Shown: positions 1-8,780 of the stretch, one piece after another
Numbering within the stretch: the stretch's first letter is position 1
Layout: every line of letters starts with the position of its first letter
DNA from: Agaricicola taiwanensis_A
GTDB lineage: Bacteria > Pseudomonadota > Alphaproteobacteria > Rhizobiales > Methylopilaceae
Direction: 5' to 3'
Length of the DNA: 36,143 bases
NCBI GenBank assembly: GCA_040394255.1
Contig: JBEBSP010000003.1
Span: 1 to 36,143, forward strand
Program-made: the position numbers and the translations under genes
The notes under the pieces: generated by a model
What the model was told of the DNA's origin: nothing
What the model saw: only the letters and a program-made list of their open reading frames with translations
Database searches by the model: none

Positions 1-2563
1 AATCCGTGCCCGACGGTTGCCGCGACAGCCTGCTTTCCTCCGCCGTGTTGGGGATCAGCGGCGCGAGCCACAGCACGTTGGTGTCGAACTGCCGGTCGAC
101 CACAGTCAGCGCCGCGCGGCGCTTCACCGAGGAGGCCGGCTCGCAGTAGAGCGCGTCCTTGCGCACGTCGAAGTAGAAGGCCGAGAGGTCCGCCGTCAGG
201 AAGGTCATGACCGCGGCGAAGATGCGCTTGAAGTCGTAGGTCTCGTAGCTCTCGCGCACCACGGCGTCGACCTCCGCCAGCCGGTGCAGCATCAGCCGCT
301 CCAGCTCCGGCATCTCGGCGAAGGGCACGTCTTCCCCGGGCCGGTGATGGGCCAGCGTGCCCAGCATCCAGCGCAGGGTGTTCCTGAGCTTGCGGTAGGT
401 GTCGGTGGTGGTCTTGAGGATTTCCGCGCCGATGCGCAGGTCGTCGGCATAGTCGGACGCCGCCACCCACAGCCGCAGGATGTCGGCCCCGGACTTGCCG
501 ATGACCTCCTGCGGGGTCACGGTGTTGCCTAGCGATTTCGACATCTTGCGGCCCTGCTCGTCCAGCACGAAGCCGTGCGTCAGAACGGAGTTGTAAGGGG
601 CGCGCCCACGCGTGCCGCAGCTTTCCAGCAGGGACGAATGGAACCAGCCGCGATGCTGGTCCGAGCCTTCCAGATACATGGCGGCGGGCCAGGTCAGGTC
701 CTCGCGGCCCTCCAGCACGAAGGCGTGGGTCGAGCCCGAATCGAACCAGACGTCGAGGATGTCGTTGACCTTCTCGTAGTCGTCCACGGAATAGTCGTTG
801 CCAAGGAAACGCGCGCCGTCGTCGGCGAACCAGGCGTCCGCGCCCTCGGCCTCGAAGGCCTCGGCGATGCGCGCGTTGACGGCTTCGTCCTTCAGCACCT
901 CGCCGGAAGACTTCTCGACGAAGACCGCGATCGGCACGCCCCAGGCGCGCTGGCGCGAGATCACCCAGTCGGGCCGCTGCTCGATCATGCCGCGCAGCCG
1001 GTTCTGCCCCTGCGGCGGGTAGAAGGCGGTTTCGGAGATGGCCTTGAGGGCGCGGTCGCGCAGCGTGTCGCGGCCGGCTGCCTTCGCGCCGGGAGCAAGG
1101 CCGAAGCCGTCGAGCGGCTTGTCCATGGAGATGAACCACTGCGGCGTGTTGCGGAAGATCACCGGCTTCTTGGACCGCCACGAATGCGGATACTGATGCT
1201 TCAGCCGCCCGCGCGCGATGATGGTGCCCGCCTCGCGCAGCGCCGCGATGACCGCCTCGTTGGCGTCGCCCTTGTCGCCCTTCTCGGTGATGACTTGGCG
1301 GCCGGTGAAGCCCGGCGCGTCGGTGGTCAGCCGGCCATCGGCGTCGACGGTGTAGGGGATGGCGGTGTCGATGCCGCGCGCGTCGAGCTGGCCCTTGTTG
1401 GCCATCCAGACGTCGAAGTCCTCGCGGCCATGGCCGGGCGCGGTATGGACGAAGCCGGTGCCGGTGTCGTCGGTGACATGGTCGCCGGCAAGGAGGGGGA
1501 CGTCGAAGTCGTAGCCCTGGCCGTTGAGGGGATGGTGGCAGGTGAGGCCGGCGAGGCCGGCGGCGTCCACATCCGCGATGCGGATGAAGCTCTCGACGCG
1601 CGCCTGTTTGAACACATCCTCGGCCAGCTTGTCGGCGAGGATCAGCCGGTCGCCCGTCAGCAGCCAGTTGCCCTCCGGCGCGGCGGTGACCTCATAGAGC
1701 CCATAGGCGATCTTCGGCGAGAAGGAGACCGCCCGGTTGCCGGGAATGGTCCAGGGCGTCGTCGTCCAGATGACGACGGAGGCGCCCTTGAGGGCATCCG
1801 CGCGATCGTCGCTCTTCGGCCATGCCATATCGCCGTCGCCGGCCTCGGCCATCAGGAAAGCCCGGTCGCCCTCGGTCTCGGAAGCAACCGGGAATTTCAC
1901 CCAGATCGTGTCGCTGGTGTGGTCGTGGTACTCGATCTCGGCTTCCGCCAGCGCGGTCTTCTCGACCACCGACCACATCACCGGCTTCGACCCGCGGTAG
2001 AGCTGGCCGGACGTCGCGAATTTCATCAGCTCCTGCGCGATCACCGCCTCGGCCTTGAAGCTCATGGTGGTGTAGGGGGTCTTCCAGTCGCCGGTGACGC
2101 CGAGGCGCTGGAATTCCTGCCTCTGCACGCCGATCCAGTGCTCCGCATAGGCGCGGCACTCGCGGCGGAAGTCGACCACCGGCACCTCGTCCTTGTTGCG
2201 GCCCTTGGCGCGGTAGCCTTCCTCGACCTTCCATTCGATCGGCAGGCCGTGGCAGTCCCAGCCCGGCACGTAGTTGCTGTCGAACCCGGCCATCTGGCGC
2301 GAGCGCGTCACCACGTCCTTCAGCACCTTGTTGAGCGCGTGGCCGATGTGGAGATGGCCGTTGGCGTAGGGCGGGCCGTCGTGGAGGATGAACTTCTCAC
2401 GGCCTTTCGACGCCGCGCGCAGTTTTTCGTAGAGCCCGATCTTCTCCCAGCGCGCCAGCAGTTCCGGCTCCCGCTCGGGCAGGCCCGCCCGCATGGGGAA
2501 CTCGGTTTTCGGCAGGAACAGCGTCTCGGAATAGTCGCGCACGGGCGTCGTGGTGTCGGTCAT
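1..2563 (-). CDS. ileS: Isoleucyl-tRNA synthetase, C-terminus cut by window edge
   Basis: Charges tRNA-Ile with isoleucine in the cytoplasm and edits misactivated valine. About 854 residues are present, while bacterial IleS is usually about 930-1000, so the C-terminal end lies left of the window. The class Ia signatures are visible in order: HIGH near residue 70 (as HIGHALN), WDCHGLPIE about residues 101-109, TTTPWT of the editing domain, WFDSGSTHA, and KMSKS encoded at 533-547. The ATG at 2561-2563 gives the normal N-terminus before HIGH. It lies 88 bases downstream of ribF on the same strand, the ribF-ileS order common in proteobacteria, so co-transcription is likely. Long open frames on the opposite strand across this gene are composition shadows. 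Confidence 0.97.
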   Translation of the reverse strand, partial: MTDTTTPVRDYSETLFLPKTEFPMRAGLPEREPELLARWEKIGLYEKLRAASKGREKFILHDGPPYANGHLHIGHALNKVLKDVVTRSRQMAGFDSNYVPGWDCHGLPIEWKVEEGYRAKGRNKDEVPVVDFRRECRAYAEHWIGVQRQEFQRLGVTGDWKTPYTTMSFKAEAVIAQELMKFATSGQLYRGSKPVMWSVVEKTALAEAEIEYHDHTSDTIWVKFPVASETEGDRAFLMAEAGDGDMAWPKSDDRADALKGASVVIWTTTPWTIPGNRAVSFSPKIAYGLYEVTAAPEGNWLLTGDRLILADKLAEDVFKQARVESFIRIADVDAAGLAGLTCHHPLNGQGYDFDVPLLAGDHVTDDTGTGFVHTAPGHGREDFDVWMANKGQLDARGIDTAIPYTVDADGRLTTDAPGFTGRQVITEKGDKGDANEAVIAALREAGTIIARGRLKHQYPHSWRSKKPVIFRNTPQWFISMDKPLDGFGLAPGAKAAGRDTLRDRALKAISETAFYPPQGQNRLRGMIEQRPDWVISRQRAWGVPIAVFVEKSSGEVLKDEAVNARIAEAFEAEGADAWFADDGARFLGNDYSVDDYEKVNDILDVWFDSGSTHAFVLEGREDLTWPAAMYLEGSDQHRGWFHSSLLESCGTRGRAPYNSVLTHGFVLDEQGRKMSKSLGNTVTPQEVIGKSGADILRLWVAASDYADDLRIGAEILKTTTDTYRKLRNTLRWMLGTLAHHRPGEDVPFAEMPELERLMLHRLAEVDAVVRESYETYDFKRIFAAVMTFLTADLSAFYFDVRKDALYCEPASSVKRRAALTVVDRQFDTNVLWLAPLIPNTAEESRLSRQPSGTD

Positions 2564-2651
2564 GGGTCTGCTTGGGTGTCGAATGTTGTCGGCTATGTAG
2601 CAAGTCGGGCGCACGGACAAAAGCGAATGTCGGACATAAAGTGTCCGCACG

Positions 2652-3620
2652 CTACCCGATCACGCTCGGCGCATCCGCCGCGACAGGCTCGGCCAGCATC
2701 CGCCGGGCTTCGGCGCTGTCCTCGTCCATGCGGGCGATCAGCGCATCGAGCGAGGCGAATTTCTCCTCGCCCCGGATGCGCCCGACGAATTCCACCTCAA
2801 GCCTTTTGCCATAGAGATCGCCGGTAAAATCAAACAGGAACACTTCGAGCCTTGGCGCGCCGTCGTCGAAGGTCGGCCGCCGCCCGAAGCTGGCGATGCC
2901 GCCCGCGATGCGCCCGTCGAAGGCGGCTCGAACCGCATAGATGCCATGGGCGAGGGGACTCTCGGGCGGCAGGACGATGTTGGCGGTGGGATAGCCGAGA
3001 TCGCGGCCGCGCTTGTCGCCGTGGACCACCTCGCCGCCGACGAACCAGCGGTGCCCGAGCAGGCCGTTGGCGCGCGCGACCTCGCCCGCGCCCAGCAGGG
3101 AGCGGATCGTGCTGGACGACACCGGCGCGCCGTCGCCGAAGGGCGCGACCACGGTGACCTCCAGCCCATGGCGCGGGCCGGCCTCGCGCAGGAAGTCCGG
3201 CGATCCGGCGCGGCCCTTGCCGAAGTGGAAGTCGTAGCCGACCACGGCGGCGCTGGCCTTCAGTCTGCGGGCGACGATGTCCTTCAGGAAATCATCTGCA
3301 CTGACGCCTGAGAGCGCCCGATCGAAGGTCATGATGGCGACGCCGTCGACGCCCTCGCGCGCCAGAAGCTTGAGTTTGGCATCCTCGTCGGTCAGCCGCG
3401 GCACCGGCGCGTCCGGCCGGAACAGCGTGCGCGGATGCGGCTCGAAGGTCATGGCGATGACGGGGCGGCCGAACGCCCTGGCCGCGTCCAGCACGGCCTT
3501 GTGGCCGCGATGCACGCCGTCGAAATTGCCGATGGCGACGGCCGCGCCCGCCAGCCGATCCGGAACGTCTTCCGGATCGTGGCCGATCCATGGGCCTGTG
3601 GGCGCAGGGGAATTCGTCAT
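2652..3620 (-). CDS. ribF: Bifunctional riboflavin kinase / FMN adenylyltransferase
   Basis: Makes FMN from riboflavin and ATP, then FAD from FMN and ATP. The 322-residue protein has the N-terminal nucleotidyltransferase signature GNFDGVHRGH at residues 31-40, SSSTIRSLL at 168-176 closing that domain, and the flavokinase signature RGRDLGYPTANI at about 205-214 followed by the C-terminal kinase domain. Length and order match prokaryotic RibF. I chose the ATG at 3618-3620. The frame stays open upstream, but the extra residues have no family similarity. It is followed by ileS and preceded by the MaoC-type gene (64-base gap), all on the minus strand. I see no FMN riboswitch upstream. Confidence 0.96.
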   Translation of the reverse strand: MTNSPAPTGPWIGHDPEDVPDRLAGAAVAIGNFDGVHRGHKAVLDAARAFGRPVIAMTFEPHPRTLFRPDAPVPRLTDEDAKLKLLAREGVDGVAIMTFDRALSGVSADDFLKDIVARRLKASAAVVGYDFHFGKGRAGSPDFLREAGPRHGLEVTVVAPFGDGAPVSSSTIRSLLGAGEVARANGLLGHRWFVGGEVVHGDKRGRDLGYPTANIVLPPESPLAHGIYAVRAAFDGRIAGGIASFGRRPTFDDGAPRLEVFLFDFTGDLYGKRLEVEFVGRIRGEEKFASLDALIARMDEDSAEARRMLAEPVAADAPSVIG

Positions 3621-3684
3621 GAAGGAAACGGGATCGCCGAAAGTGCGGAATGCGGCGGGACGGTGCCTCGCGCCGCCGCCAGCG

Positions 3685-4122
3685 TCAAGCCGCGCGGGAC
3701 GGTTTGCCGCGCGCCGGGACCATGACATTGGCCTCGCCTTCCAGCACCAGCATGCCATCGACGTGGCATTCGCAGCGCAGCCTTGCCTGGTTCTTGTCGG
3801 GGTCGAGCACTGTCACCTCGACGGAGACCGCGACCACATCGCCGATCCTGACGGGCGCGCGAAAATTCAGCGTCTGCGACAGATAGACGGCGCCAGGCCC
3901 GGGCAGGGTGGTGCCGAGCACGGCGGAGATCAGGCTGGCCGTGTAGAGTCCATGCGCGATCCGGCCGCCGAAGCGTGTCTTGGCGGCGAAATGCTCCGAC
4001 AGATGGATGGGGTTGCGGTCGCCGGTCAGTTCGGCGAAGCCGACGACATCGGAAGACATGACCGTGCGCATCAGCGCGGCGCGCTGTCCGACGGCCAGAT
4101 CTTCGAAGAAAAGCGTCTTCAT
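3685..4122 (-). CDS. MaoC-family (R)-specific enoyl-CoA hydratase-like protein
   Basis: This 145-residue single hot-dog-fold protein probably hydrates trans-2-enoyl-CoA to (R)-3-hydroxyacyl-CoA, as PhaJ/MaoC relatives do. The hydratase signature is clear: D35, N37 and H40 in TGDRNPIH, then FGGRIAHGLY at 51-60. D35 and H40 are the expected catalytic pair. The length equals that of single-domain PhaJ-type hydratases. It reads toward ribF and is divergent from cheY across a 227-base spacer that holds a perfect palindrome at 4239-4253. The acyl substrate cannot be deduced, and MaoC-like thioester hydratases act in several fatty-acid and ester pathways. Confidence 0.85.
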   Translation of the reverse strand: MKTLFFEDLAVGQRAALMRTVMSSDVVGFAELTGDRNPIHLSEHFAAKTRFGGRIAHGLYTASLISAVLGTTLPGPGAVYLSQTLNFRAPVRIGDVVAVSVEVTVLDPDKNQARLRCECHVDGMLVLEGEANVMVPARGKPSRAA

Positions 4123-4238
4123 GGGGCGGCCTCATTTGACGACGCTCAAGATGATGCCAGGGCCTCGCGCGCGCAATTCACCCTTCGTCAGACCGGGCGG
4201 TGTCGCATTCGCAACCGAATTAACGGCTTTTTCAAACG

Positions 4239-4253
4239 CCTGTTTTAAACAGG
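4239..4253. promoter_or_regulatory. Perfect inverted repeat in the maoC-like/cheY divergent spacer
   Basis: CCTGTTTTAAACAGG has 7-base arms around a single T, in an A/T-rich patch of the spacer between two divergent genes. Its shape fits a dimeric repressor operator. It lies about 115-130 bases before the MaoC-type start and about 100 bases before cheY. The binding protein is unknown. Confidence 0.35.
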
Positions 4254-4294
4254 ATGGCGAGAAACGGGGCTTGCGGGGGGAGAAGACCCTCCGC

Positions 4295-4325
4295 GGACCG
4301 ACGGGGGTCCCGGCCAGAAGGCCGG
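4295..4325 (+). promoter_or_regulatory. GC-rich hairpins in the probable cheY leader
   Basis: Two short inverted repeats sit just before the cheY ribosome-binding site: GGACC (4295-4299) with GGTCC (4306-4310), and CCGGCC (4310-4315) with GGCCGG (4320-4325) around an AGAA loop. A strong AGGAGAG follows at 4338-4344. There is no U-run, so this is not an obvious terminator. A role in mRNA stability or translation is possible but not shown. Confidence 0.3.
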
Positions 4326-4349
4326 TTTGAATTCGCTAGGAGAGTGAGC

Positions 4350-4733
4350 ATGGCTGTCGATAGCTCGATGTCTGTTCTGGTCGTGGACGACTACAAGACC
4401 ATGATCCGGATCATCCGCAACCTGTTGAAACAGATCGGCTTCGAGGACGTGGATGAAGCCGCCGACGGATCGGAAGCCCTCGGCAAGATGCGCGAGAAGC
4501 GCTACGGTCTCGTGATCTCGGACTGGAACATGGAGCCCATGACCGGCTACGAGCTTCTGAAGGAAGTGCGCGGCGACGAGAGGCTCCAGAAGACGCCCTT
4601 CATCATGGTCACCGCCGAGTCGAAGACGGAAAACGTCATCGCGGCCAAGAAGGCGGGCGTGAACAACTACATCGTCAAACCCTTCAATGCCCAAACGCTG
4701 AAGTCGAAGATCGACGCCGTGTTCGGCGATTGA
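4350..4733 (+). CDS. cheY: CheY-type single-domain response regulator
   Basis: The 127-residue receiver domain has no output domain. The acidic pocket D13/D14, phospho-acceptor D58 (in VISDWNM), T88, the aromatic switch Y107 and K110 in the KPF motif are all present, so it should accept phosphate from a CheA-type kinase and bind the flagellar switch. The ATG at 4350 is supported by AGGAGAG five bases upstream. In-frame codons further upstream have no ribosome-binding site and encode a sequence unlike a receiver domain. The cheZ-like gene follows after 52 bases. No other chemotaxis or flagellar gene is in the window, so this is an orphan pair and the cognate kinase must be elsewhere. Confidence 0.93.
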   Translation: MAVDSSMSVLVVDDYKTMIRIIRNLLKQIGFEDVDEAADGSEALGKMREKRYGLVISDWNMEPMTGYELLKEVRGDERLQKTPFIMVTAESKTENVIAAKKAGVNNYIVKPFNAQTLKSKIDAVFGD

Positions 4734-4785
4734 GACTGTCAGTGCGCTGGATGCGTCCGGCGACGTCAACAAGGGGTTTGACCAC

Positions 4786-5445
4786 ATGCCGAAGGCACGC
4801 CGCGACACCTACAACGATATCCTGGGCCATCTGCGCACCAGGGATGATGCCGAACCCTCCCTTGGCGATGTGGTCGCCCTGGCGCAGATCGCCGCTGAAT
4901 CCATGCAGCGCTTCATCGAAAGCATGGACGCCGCGGTCAACAGCGAGTTGCGCGATATCGCCGACTACATCGTGACCATGAAGCAGGAGATCGGCGTCTT
5001 CCAGGCCAACGACATCAAGGACAGCCGTATCCCCGCCGCCGGACAGGAACTCGACGCCGTGGTGCGCTCCACCGAGGAAGCGACCAATTCCATCATGGAA
5101 TGCGCCGAGGAGATTCTCGCTGCCGACACCAGCGACCCTCAGGCCTATCAGGCGCTCGTGACCGACAAGGTGATGCAGATCTTCGAGGCCTGCTCGTTTC
5201 AGGACCTCACGGGACAGCGCGTCTCGAAGGTGGTCGAGACGTTGCAGACCATCGAGAAGAGGGTGGCGCGCCTGGTCGATGCGATCAACGCCAAGGATGT
5301 CGAGGGTGTGCTGACACGGGCCGATGCGGAGCGCGTCAGGCGCAAGGAAGAGCTGATGTTGAACGGGCCGCAGCTTCAGGGCGGCGGCAACGATCAGATG
5401 TCGGTGGATGCGCTCTTCAGCAAGCCGGTGCCCGACGCATCATAG
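4786..5445 (+). CDS. cheZ: CheZ-family phosphatase of CheY-P
   Basis: Likely removes phosphate from CheY-P to end the motility signal. The 219-residue protein is mostly helical and contains FQDLTGQR, with D140 and Q144 at the places of E. coli CheZ D143 and Q147, the residues that position the attacking water. The C-terminal segment, MSVDALFSKP at about 205-214, resembles the short C-terminal helix with which CheZ grips CheY. The ATG at 4786 is preceded by AAGGGG. Its position directly after cheY supports enzyme and substrate partnership. The N-terminal hairpin is divergent from enterobacterial CheZ. Confidence 0.87.
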   Translation: MPKARRDTYNDILGHLRTRDDAEPSLGDVVALAQIAAESMQRFIESMDAAVNSELRDIADYIVTMKQEIGVFQANDIKDSRIPAAGQELDAVVRSTEEATNSIMECAEEILAADTSDPQAYQALVTDKVMQIFEACSFQDLTGQRVSKVVETLQTIEKRVARLVDAINAKDVEGVLTRADAERVRRKEELMLNGPQLQGGGNDQMSVDALFSKPVPDAS

Positions 5446-5515
5446 GCCGCTTCATCCCTGGAGCGGCCGCAAGGCATCTTGACGGGTGCCGGGGCTCATG
5501 GGACATCCTGCACTC

Positions 5516-5743
5516 ATGAACCGCTATGAACGCCCCAAGGGTGCCGAGACCGAGGCGCGCATCGATTACCTCGATGCCGATTTCCGCATTCTTTCGCCGG
5601 GAAGTTTCGTGCGCTGCGCCGTGACGGGCGAACCAATTCCGCTGGACGAATTGCGCTACTGGTCGGTCGATCGCCAGGAAGCCTATTCCAGCCCCGAGGC
5701 GGTGATGAAGCGCCTGACCGAACTGGGCCTCACGCCGGGCTGA
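5516..5743 (+). CDS. DUF2093 family protein
   Basis: A 75-residue soluble protein of a small family known mainly from alphaproteobacteria, with no established function. Its features are the acidic DYLDADFRIL-like stretch near the N-terminus, FVRCAVTGEPIPLDELRYW in the middle, and a C-terminal helix with SPEAVMKRL. The single CAVTGEPI segment has one cysteine, so a classical zinc finger is not supported. I chose the ATG at 5516 because the family core begins there; ATG at 5498 and an upstream start at 5486 are also in frame. It converges with lpxK, 21 bases away. Confidence 0.8.
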   Translation: MNRYERPKGAETEARIDYLDADFRILSPGSFVRCAVTGEPIPLDELRYWSVDRQEAYSSPEAVMKRLTELGLTPG

Positions 5744-5764
5744 CCGGCCGTATTCCACGACGTC

Positions 5765-6775
5765 TCAGCCGGGTCTTCCGGAACTGGCCGCGCATAAGAG
5801 CGCGTCGAGCGCCTCCGGTGCATCGAACGCCAGGCGCACCGGCACGGCCAGGGTTGCATCCCGGAGATCGCGAAGCGCCGGATTGCCGCCGAGCTTCACC
5901 ACATCCTTTTCCGTCGCCACGATGACCGCGCCCGTTTGCGCGGCCTGCCGGAGGATCGTCCGCGCCTGCCCGGTGTCCGGCGCGGCGTGGTCGCCCAGCG
6001 CGTGGAGATGCAGCACCTCGGCGCCGATATCCCGCAGCGTGGCGGCGAATTTCGAGGGGCGTCCGATGCCCGCGAAGGCGATCACGCTGCGCCCCCGGAG
6101 CGTTCCGGCGACGGCCTCGTCCGGAACCAGCCGCGCCGACAGGACGGGCTTCCCGAGCCTGTGCGCGCGTGCCGTCACGCCCTGTCCGCCCTGACCCTCG
6201 CCAACGACGACGACCGCGTCGCAGCACGCCAGTTGCGCGTCGAGCGGCGCGCGCAATGGCCCCGCGGGCAGGCACAGGCCGTTTCCGATGCCGGCCGCGC
6301 CGTCGACGACCAGCAGGGCGATATCCTTGACGAGCGAGGGATTCTGGAAGCCGTCGTCCATCACGATCACGCGCGCGCCCCCGGCGATCGCCAATGCCGC
6401 GCCCGCCACCCGGTCGCGCGCCAGATAGGTTGCCGCGACCCGCGCCAGCAGGAGAGGCTCGTCGCCGACGGCTCCATGGTCGTGCGTCATGGTGTCGACG
6501 CGCAGGGGGCCTGTCAGCCGTCCGCCGTATCCGCGCGTCACGAAGGCGGGGCGCTGGCCATGCTCCATGAGACGCCGCGCGATGGCGATGGCCGTCGGCG
6601 TCTTGCCCGCACCGCCCGCCACGGGGTTGCCGACGCAGATGACGGGAACGGAGACCCTGGTGCCTGCCGCAGCCATGCGCCGGGCCGTGCCGGCGCCGAT
6701 CAGGCGGCCGACCGGCGTCAGCAGGCGCGCGATCGGGGATGGCTCGTCCCGCCACCAGAAGGCGGGAGCGCGCAT
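5765..6775 (-). CDS. lpxK: Tetraacyldisaccharide 4'-kinase
   Basis: Phosphorylates the 4' position of the tetraacyl-disaccharide-1-phosphate to make lipid IVA at the inner membrane. The 336-residue protein has the P-loop GNPVAGGAGKTPT (residues 49-61), the VTRGYGG segment (79-85) and the DDGFQN motif (140-145), which is diagnostic of LpxK. The start codon shares one base with the waaA stop (TGATG), so translation is coupled. It is the last gene of the lipid A/Kdo block and converges with the DUF2093 gene. Confidence 0.97.
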   Translation of the reverse strand: MRAPAFWWRDEPSPIARLLTPVGRLIGAGTARRMAAAGTRVSVPVICVGNPVAGGAGKTPTAIAIARRLMEHGQRPAFVTRGYGGRLTGPLRVDTMTHDHGAVGDEPLLLARVAATYLARDRVAGAALAIAGGARVIVMDDGFQNPSLVKDIALLVVDGAAGIGNGLCLPAGPLRAPLDAQLACCDAVVVVGEGQGGQGVTARAHRLGKPVLSARLVPDEAVAGTLRGRSVIAFAGIGRPSKFAATLRDIGAEVLHLHALGDHAAPDTGQARTILRQAAQTGAVIVATEKDVVKLGGNPALRDLRDATLAVPVRLAFDAPEALDALLCAASSGRPG

Positions 6776-8064
6776 CAGCTGCGCCCCAGCCGGAGCTGCA
6801 TGAGATAGGGGTCGATCGCGGCGATGGTGCGCTCCAGCGCGCCGGAATAGGCGATCACCACCTCGGCGGCGGCGCGGCGCATGTCCTCGCGGGCGTCCTC
6901 GTCCTGGGCGAGCGCGGTCACGATCTCGGCGAGGGTGTCGCCATCGACCACCGTGAGCGCCCCCTGCGCCTTGTCGAGCGAATTGTAGACCGCCGTGAAA
7001 TTATGGATGTAGGGGCCATGCAGCACGGGCACGCCGAGCTTGGCCGGCTCGATGGGATTCTGGCCGCCGTGCGGCACCAGCGAGCCACCCATGAAAACGA
7101 GATCGGCCAGACGGTAGAACAGCCCCAGTTCGCCGATGGTGTCGGCGATGTAGACCTGCGTGTCGGGGGTCACTTCCTCGCCGAAGGACCGCGTGGCGGT
7201 CGTGAGGCCGGCGTTCATGACCACCTCCGCCGCCTCATAGCCGCGATCGGGGTGGCGTGGCACGATGATGGTGAGAAGATCGGGCAGCCTTTCGGCGATC
7301 TTCAGATGCGCCTCGGCGATCATCTGCTCCTCGCCGGAATGGGTGCTGGCTGCGACGAGCACCCGGCGGTGGCCGAGCGCGATCTTGAGCCGCTGGAGCA
7401 GGGCGCTGTCGGCGGCGGGCGCGGGCACGTCGAACTTGAGGTTGCCCGTGGTGACGACGCGCGGAGCCCCCAGCGCGCCCAGCCTCTGGGCGTCCACCTC
7501 GGACTGCGCGAGGCACAGGTCGATGCGGTTGAGCAGGGTGCCGATCGTCCCTTTGGCCCGTCCCCAACGGCGGAACGAGCGTTCCGACATGCGCGCGTTG
7601 ACCAGGATCACCGGCGTGCCGACCGCGCGCAGGCCCTCCAGAAGATTGGGCCACAGCTCGGATTCGGCGAAGATCGCCGTGTCCGGGCGCCAGTGGGCGA
7701 GGAACCGCCGCACATAGTGCGGCACATCGAGCGGCACATACTGGTGTGTCGCTTCCGGCGGCAGGCGGCTTTCCGCCAGCCGCGCCGAGGTGACGGTGCC
7801 GGTGGTCACCAGCATCGGGAAGCCGCGCTCCGCGATGGCCTCGATCAGCGGCATGATGGAGAGGAATTCGCCCACGCTGGCCGCATGCAGCCAGACCAGC
7901 GGCCCCGGCGGGCGCGGCGCGCCATGGCGTCCGCGCCGCTCGCCGATGCGGGCGGGATCTTCCTTCTTGCGGCGCACGCGGTAGCGCAGCACGAGATTCG
8001 CCAGCGGGCCGAAGGCGCCCAGCGCCCGGCGGTAGACCGACAGGCCGATCGAACGGTTAGCCAT
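6775..8064 (-). CDS. waaA: 3-deoxy-D-manno-octulosonic acid (Kdo) transferase
   Basis: Transfers Kdo from CMP-Kdo onto lipid IVA, the first step of the LPS inner core. The protein is 429 residues, normal for the GT-B fold family. The N-terminus carries HAASVGEF (residues 60-67), in which E66 is the likely general base, then the FAESELWPN motif of the N-domain and the GGSLVPHGGQNPIEPA motif of the nucleotide-sugar site. The ATG at 8062-8064 fits the family N-terminus; the in-frame upstream extension lies inside the preceding gene. It overlaps the DUF374 gene by 8 bases and lpxK by 1. Whether it adds one or two Kdo residues cannot be read from sequence. Confidence 0.96.
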   Translation of the reverse strand: MANRSIGLSVYRRALGAFGPLANLVLRYRVRRKKEDPARIGERRGRHGAPRPPGPLVWLHAASVGEFLSIMPLIEAIAERGFPMLVTTGTVTSARLAESRLPPEATHQYVPLDVPHYVRRFLAHWRPDTAIFAESELWPNLLEGLRAVGTPVILVNARMSERSFRRWGRAKGTIGTLLNRIDLCLAQSEVDAQRLGALGAPRVVTTGNLKFDVPAPAADSALLQRLKIALGHRRVLVAASTHSGEEQMIAEAHLKIAERLPDLLTIIVPRHPDRGYEAAEVVMNAGLTTATRSFGEEVTPDTQVYIADTIGELGLFYRLADLVFMGGSLVPHGGQNPIEPAKLGVPVLHGPYIHNFTAVYNSLDKAQGALTVVDGDTLAEIVTALAQDEDAREDMRRAAAEVVIAYSGALERTIAAIDPYLMQLRLGRS

Positions 8065-8770
8065 GCGTGGCGCTCCAGGAACGGCCACCCAGGCGTTCGT
8101 AGGCACGTGCATGCACCGCGTCGAGTTCCTGTTCCACTCGGGCTCTCGCCTCTTCCACCGTTCCCGCATCCGCATCGGGCGCCACCCGCACGGGTGGCCC
8201 CAGAACGAGGACGCCACGCGAAAACGGCAGGCTGATGGTGGCCTTGTCCCATGATTTGAGCGTGATGCGCCAGCTTGTTACGACCGCGACGGGATAAACC
8301 GGGCGTCCCGACAGTTTCGCCAGCAGGGCGACGCCTTCTCCGGCCACGCGCGAGACCTTGGGCACGTCGGCGGTCATGGCCACCATATAGCCGTCCGCCA
8401 GCACGCGCAGCAGCTCCCTGAGCGCCTGCACGCCGCCGCGCTTGCGGATCTTTTCCGGCTGTCCGTGGCCGCCCGAGCCGCGCACAAGGCCGTGCCCCAG
8501 CCGGCGAAGCGCGATGGCGTTGACCTCGCCGTCGCCATGGCGCGAGATCAGCACCTTGGCCTTCACCCCTTCGGGCACGAAGAAGGACACGAGGAAATGC
8601 TGGCCGTGCCACATGGCGGCGATCACCGGCCCGTCGGCTTTCAGGTCGTCCAGCAGGTCCGGGGTGACGATCTCCCAGCGCGTCGTGCGATGCACGAACG
8701 TGAGATAGCCGGCCATCAGGCCGCCCACCGCTTCCTGGGTGACGGGCGAGCGCCAGATGCGCTTCAGCAC
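8057..8770 (-). CDS. DUF374 / LpxL-related lysophospholipid acyltransferase-like protein
   Basis: A 237-residue protein of the DUF374 family, related to lipid A late acyltransferases, so it probably moves an acyl chain onto lipid A or a phospholipid at the inner membrane. It has MWHGQHF near residue 55, an LISRHGDGE segment, RGSGGHG, and MTADVPKV with YPVAVV downstream, the usual DUF374 blocks. No ATG fits. GTG at 8768-8770 is 10 bases after the DUF4170 stop and gives the expected N-terminus, so I take GTG. Its 3' end overlaps waaA by 8 bases, placing it firmly in the lipid A operon. Acyl donor and position are unknown. Confidence 0.83.
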   Translation of the reverse strand: MLKRIWRSPVTQEAVGGLMAGYLTFVHRTTRWEIVTPDLLDDLKADGPVIAAMWHGQHFLVSFFVPEGVKAKVLISRHGDGEVNAIALRRLGHGLVRGSGGHGQPEKIRKRGGVQALRELLRVLADGYMVAMTADVPKVSRVAGEGVALLAKLSGRPVYPVAVVTSWRITLKSWDKATISLPFSRGVLVLGPPVRVAPDADAGTVEEARARVEQELDAVHARAYERLGGRSWSATHG

Positions 8771-8780
8771 GGACAGCGGC

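Noticed and set aside
575..2827. A 750-codon open frame on the plus strand across ileS
   Set aside because: It runs antisense to a clear ileS with all class I motifs, shows no family pattern and is rich in R, G, A, V and L as expected from a high-GC shadow frame.
5445..5468. Seven-base-pair hairpin right after the cheZ stop as a terminator
   Set aside because: GGCCGCT and AGCGGCC pair around a ten-base loop, but no T-run follows and the DUF2093 gene begins shortly after.
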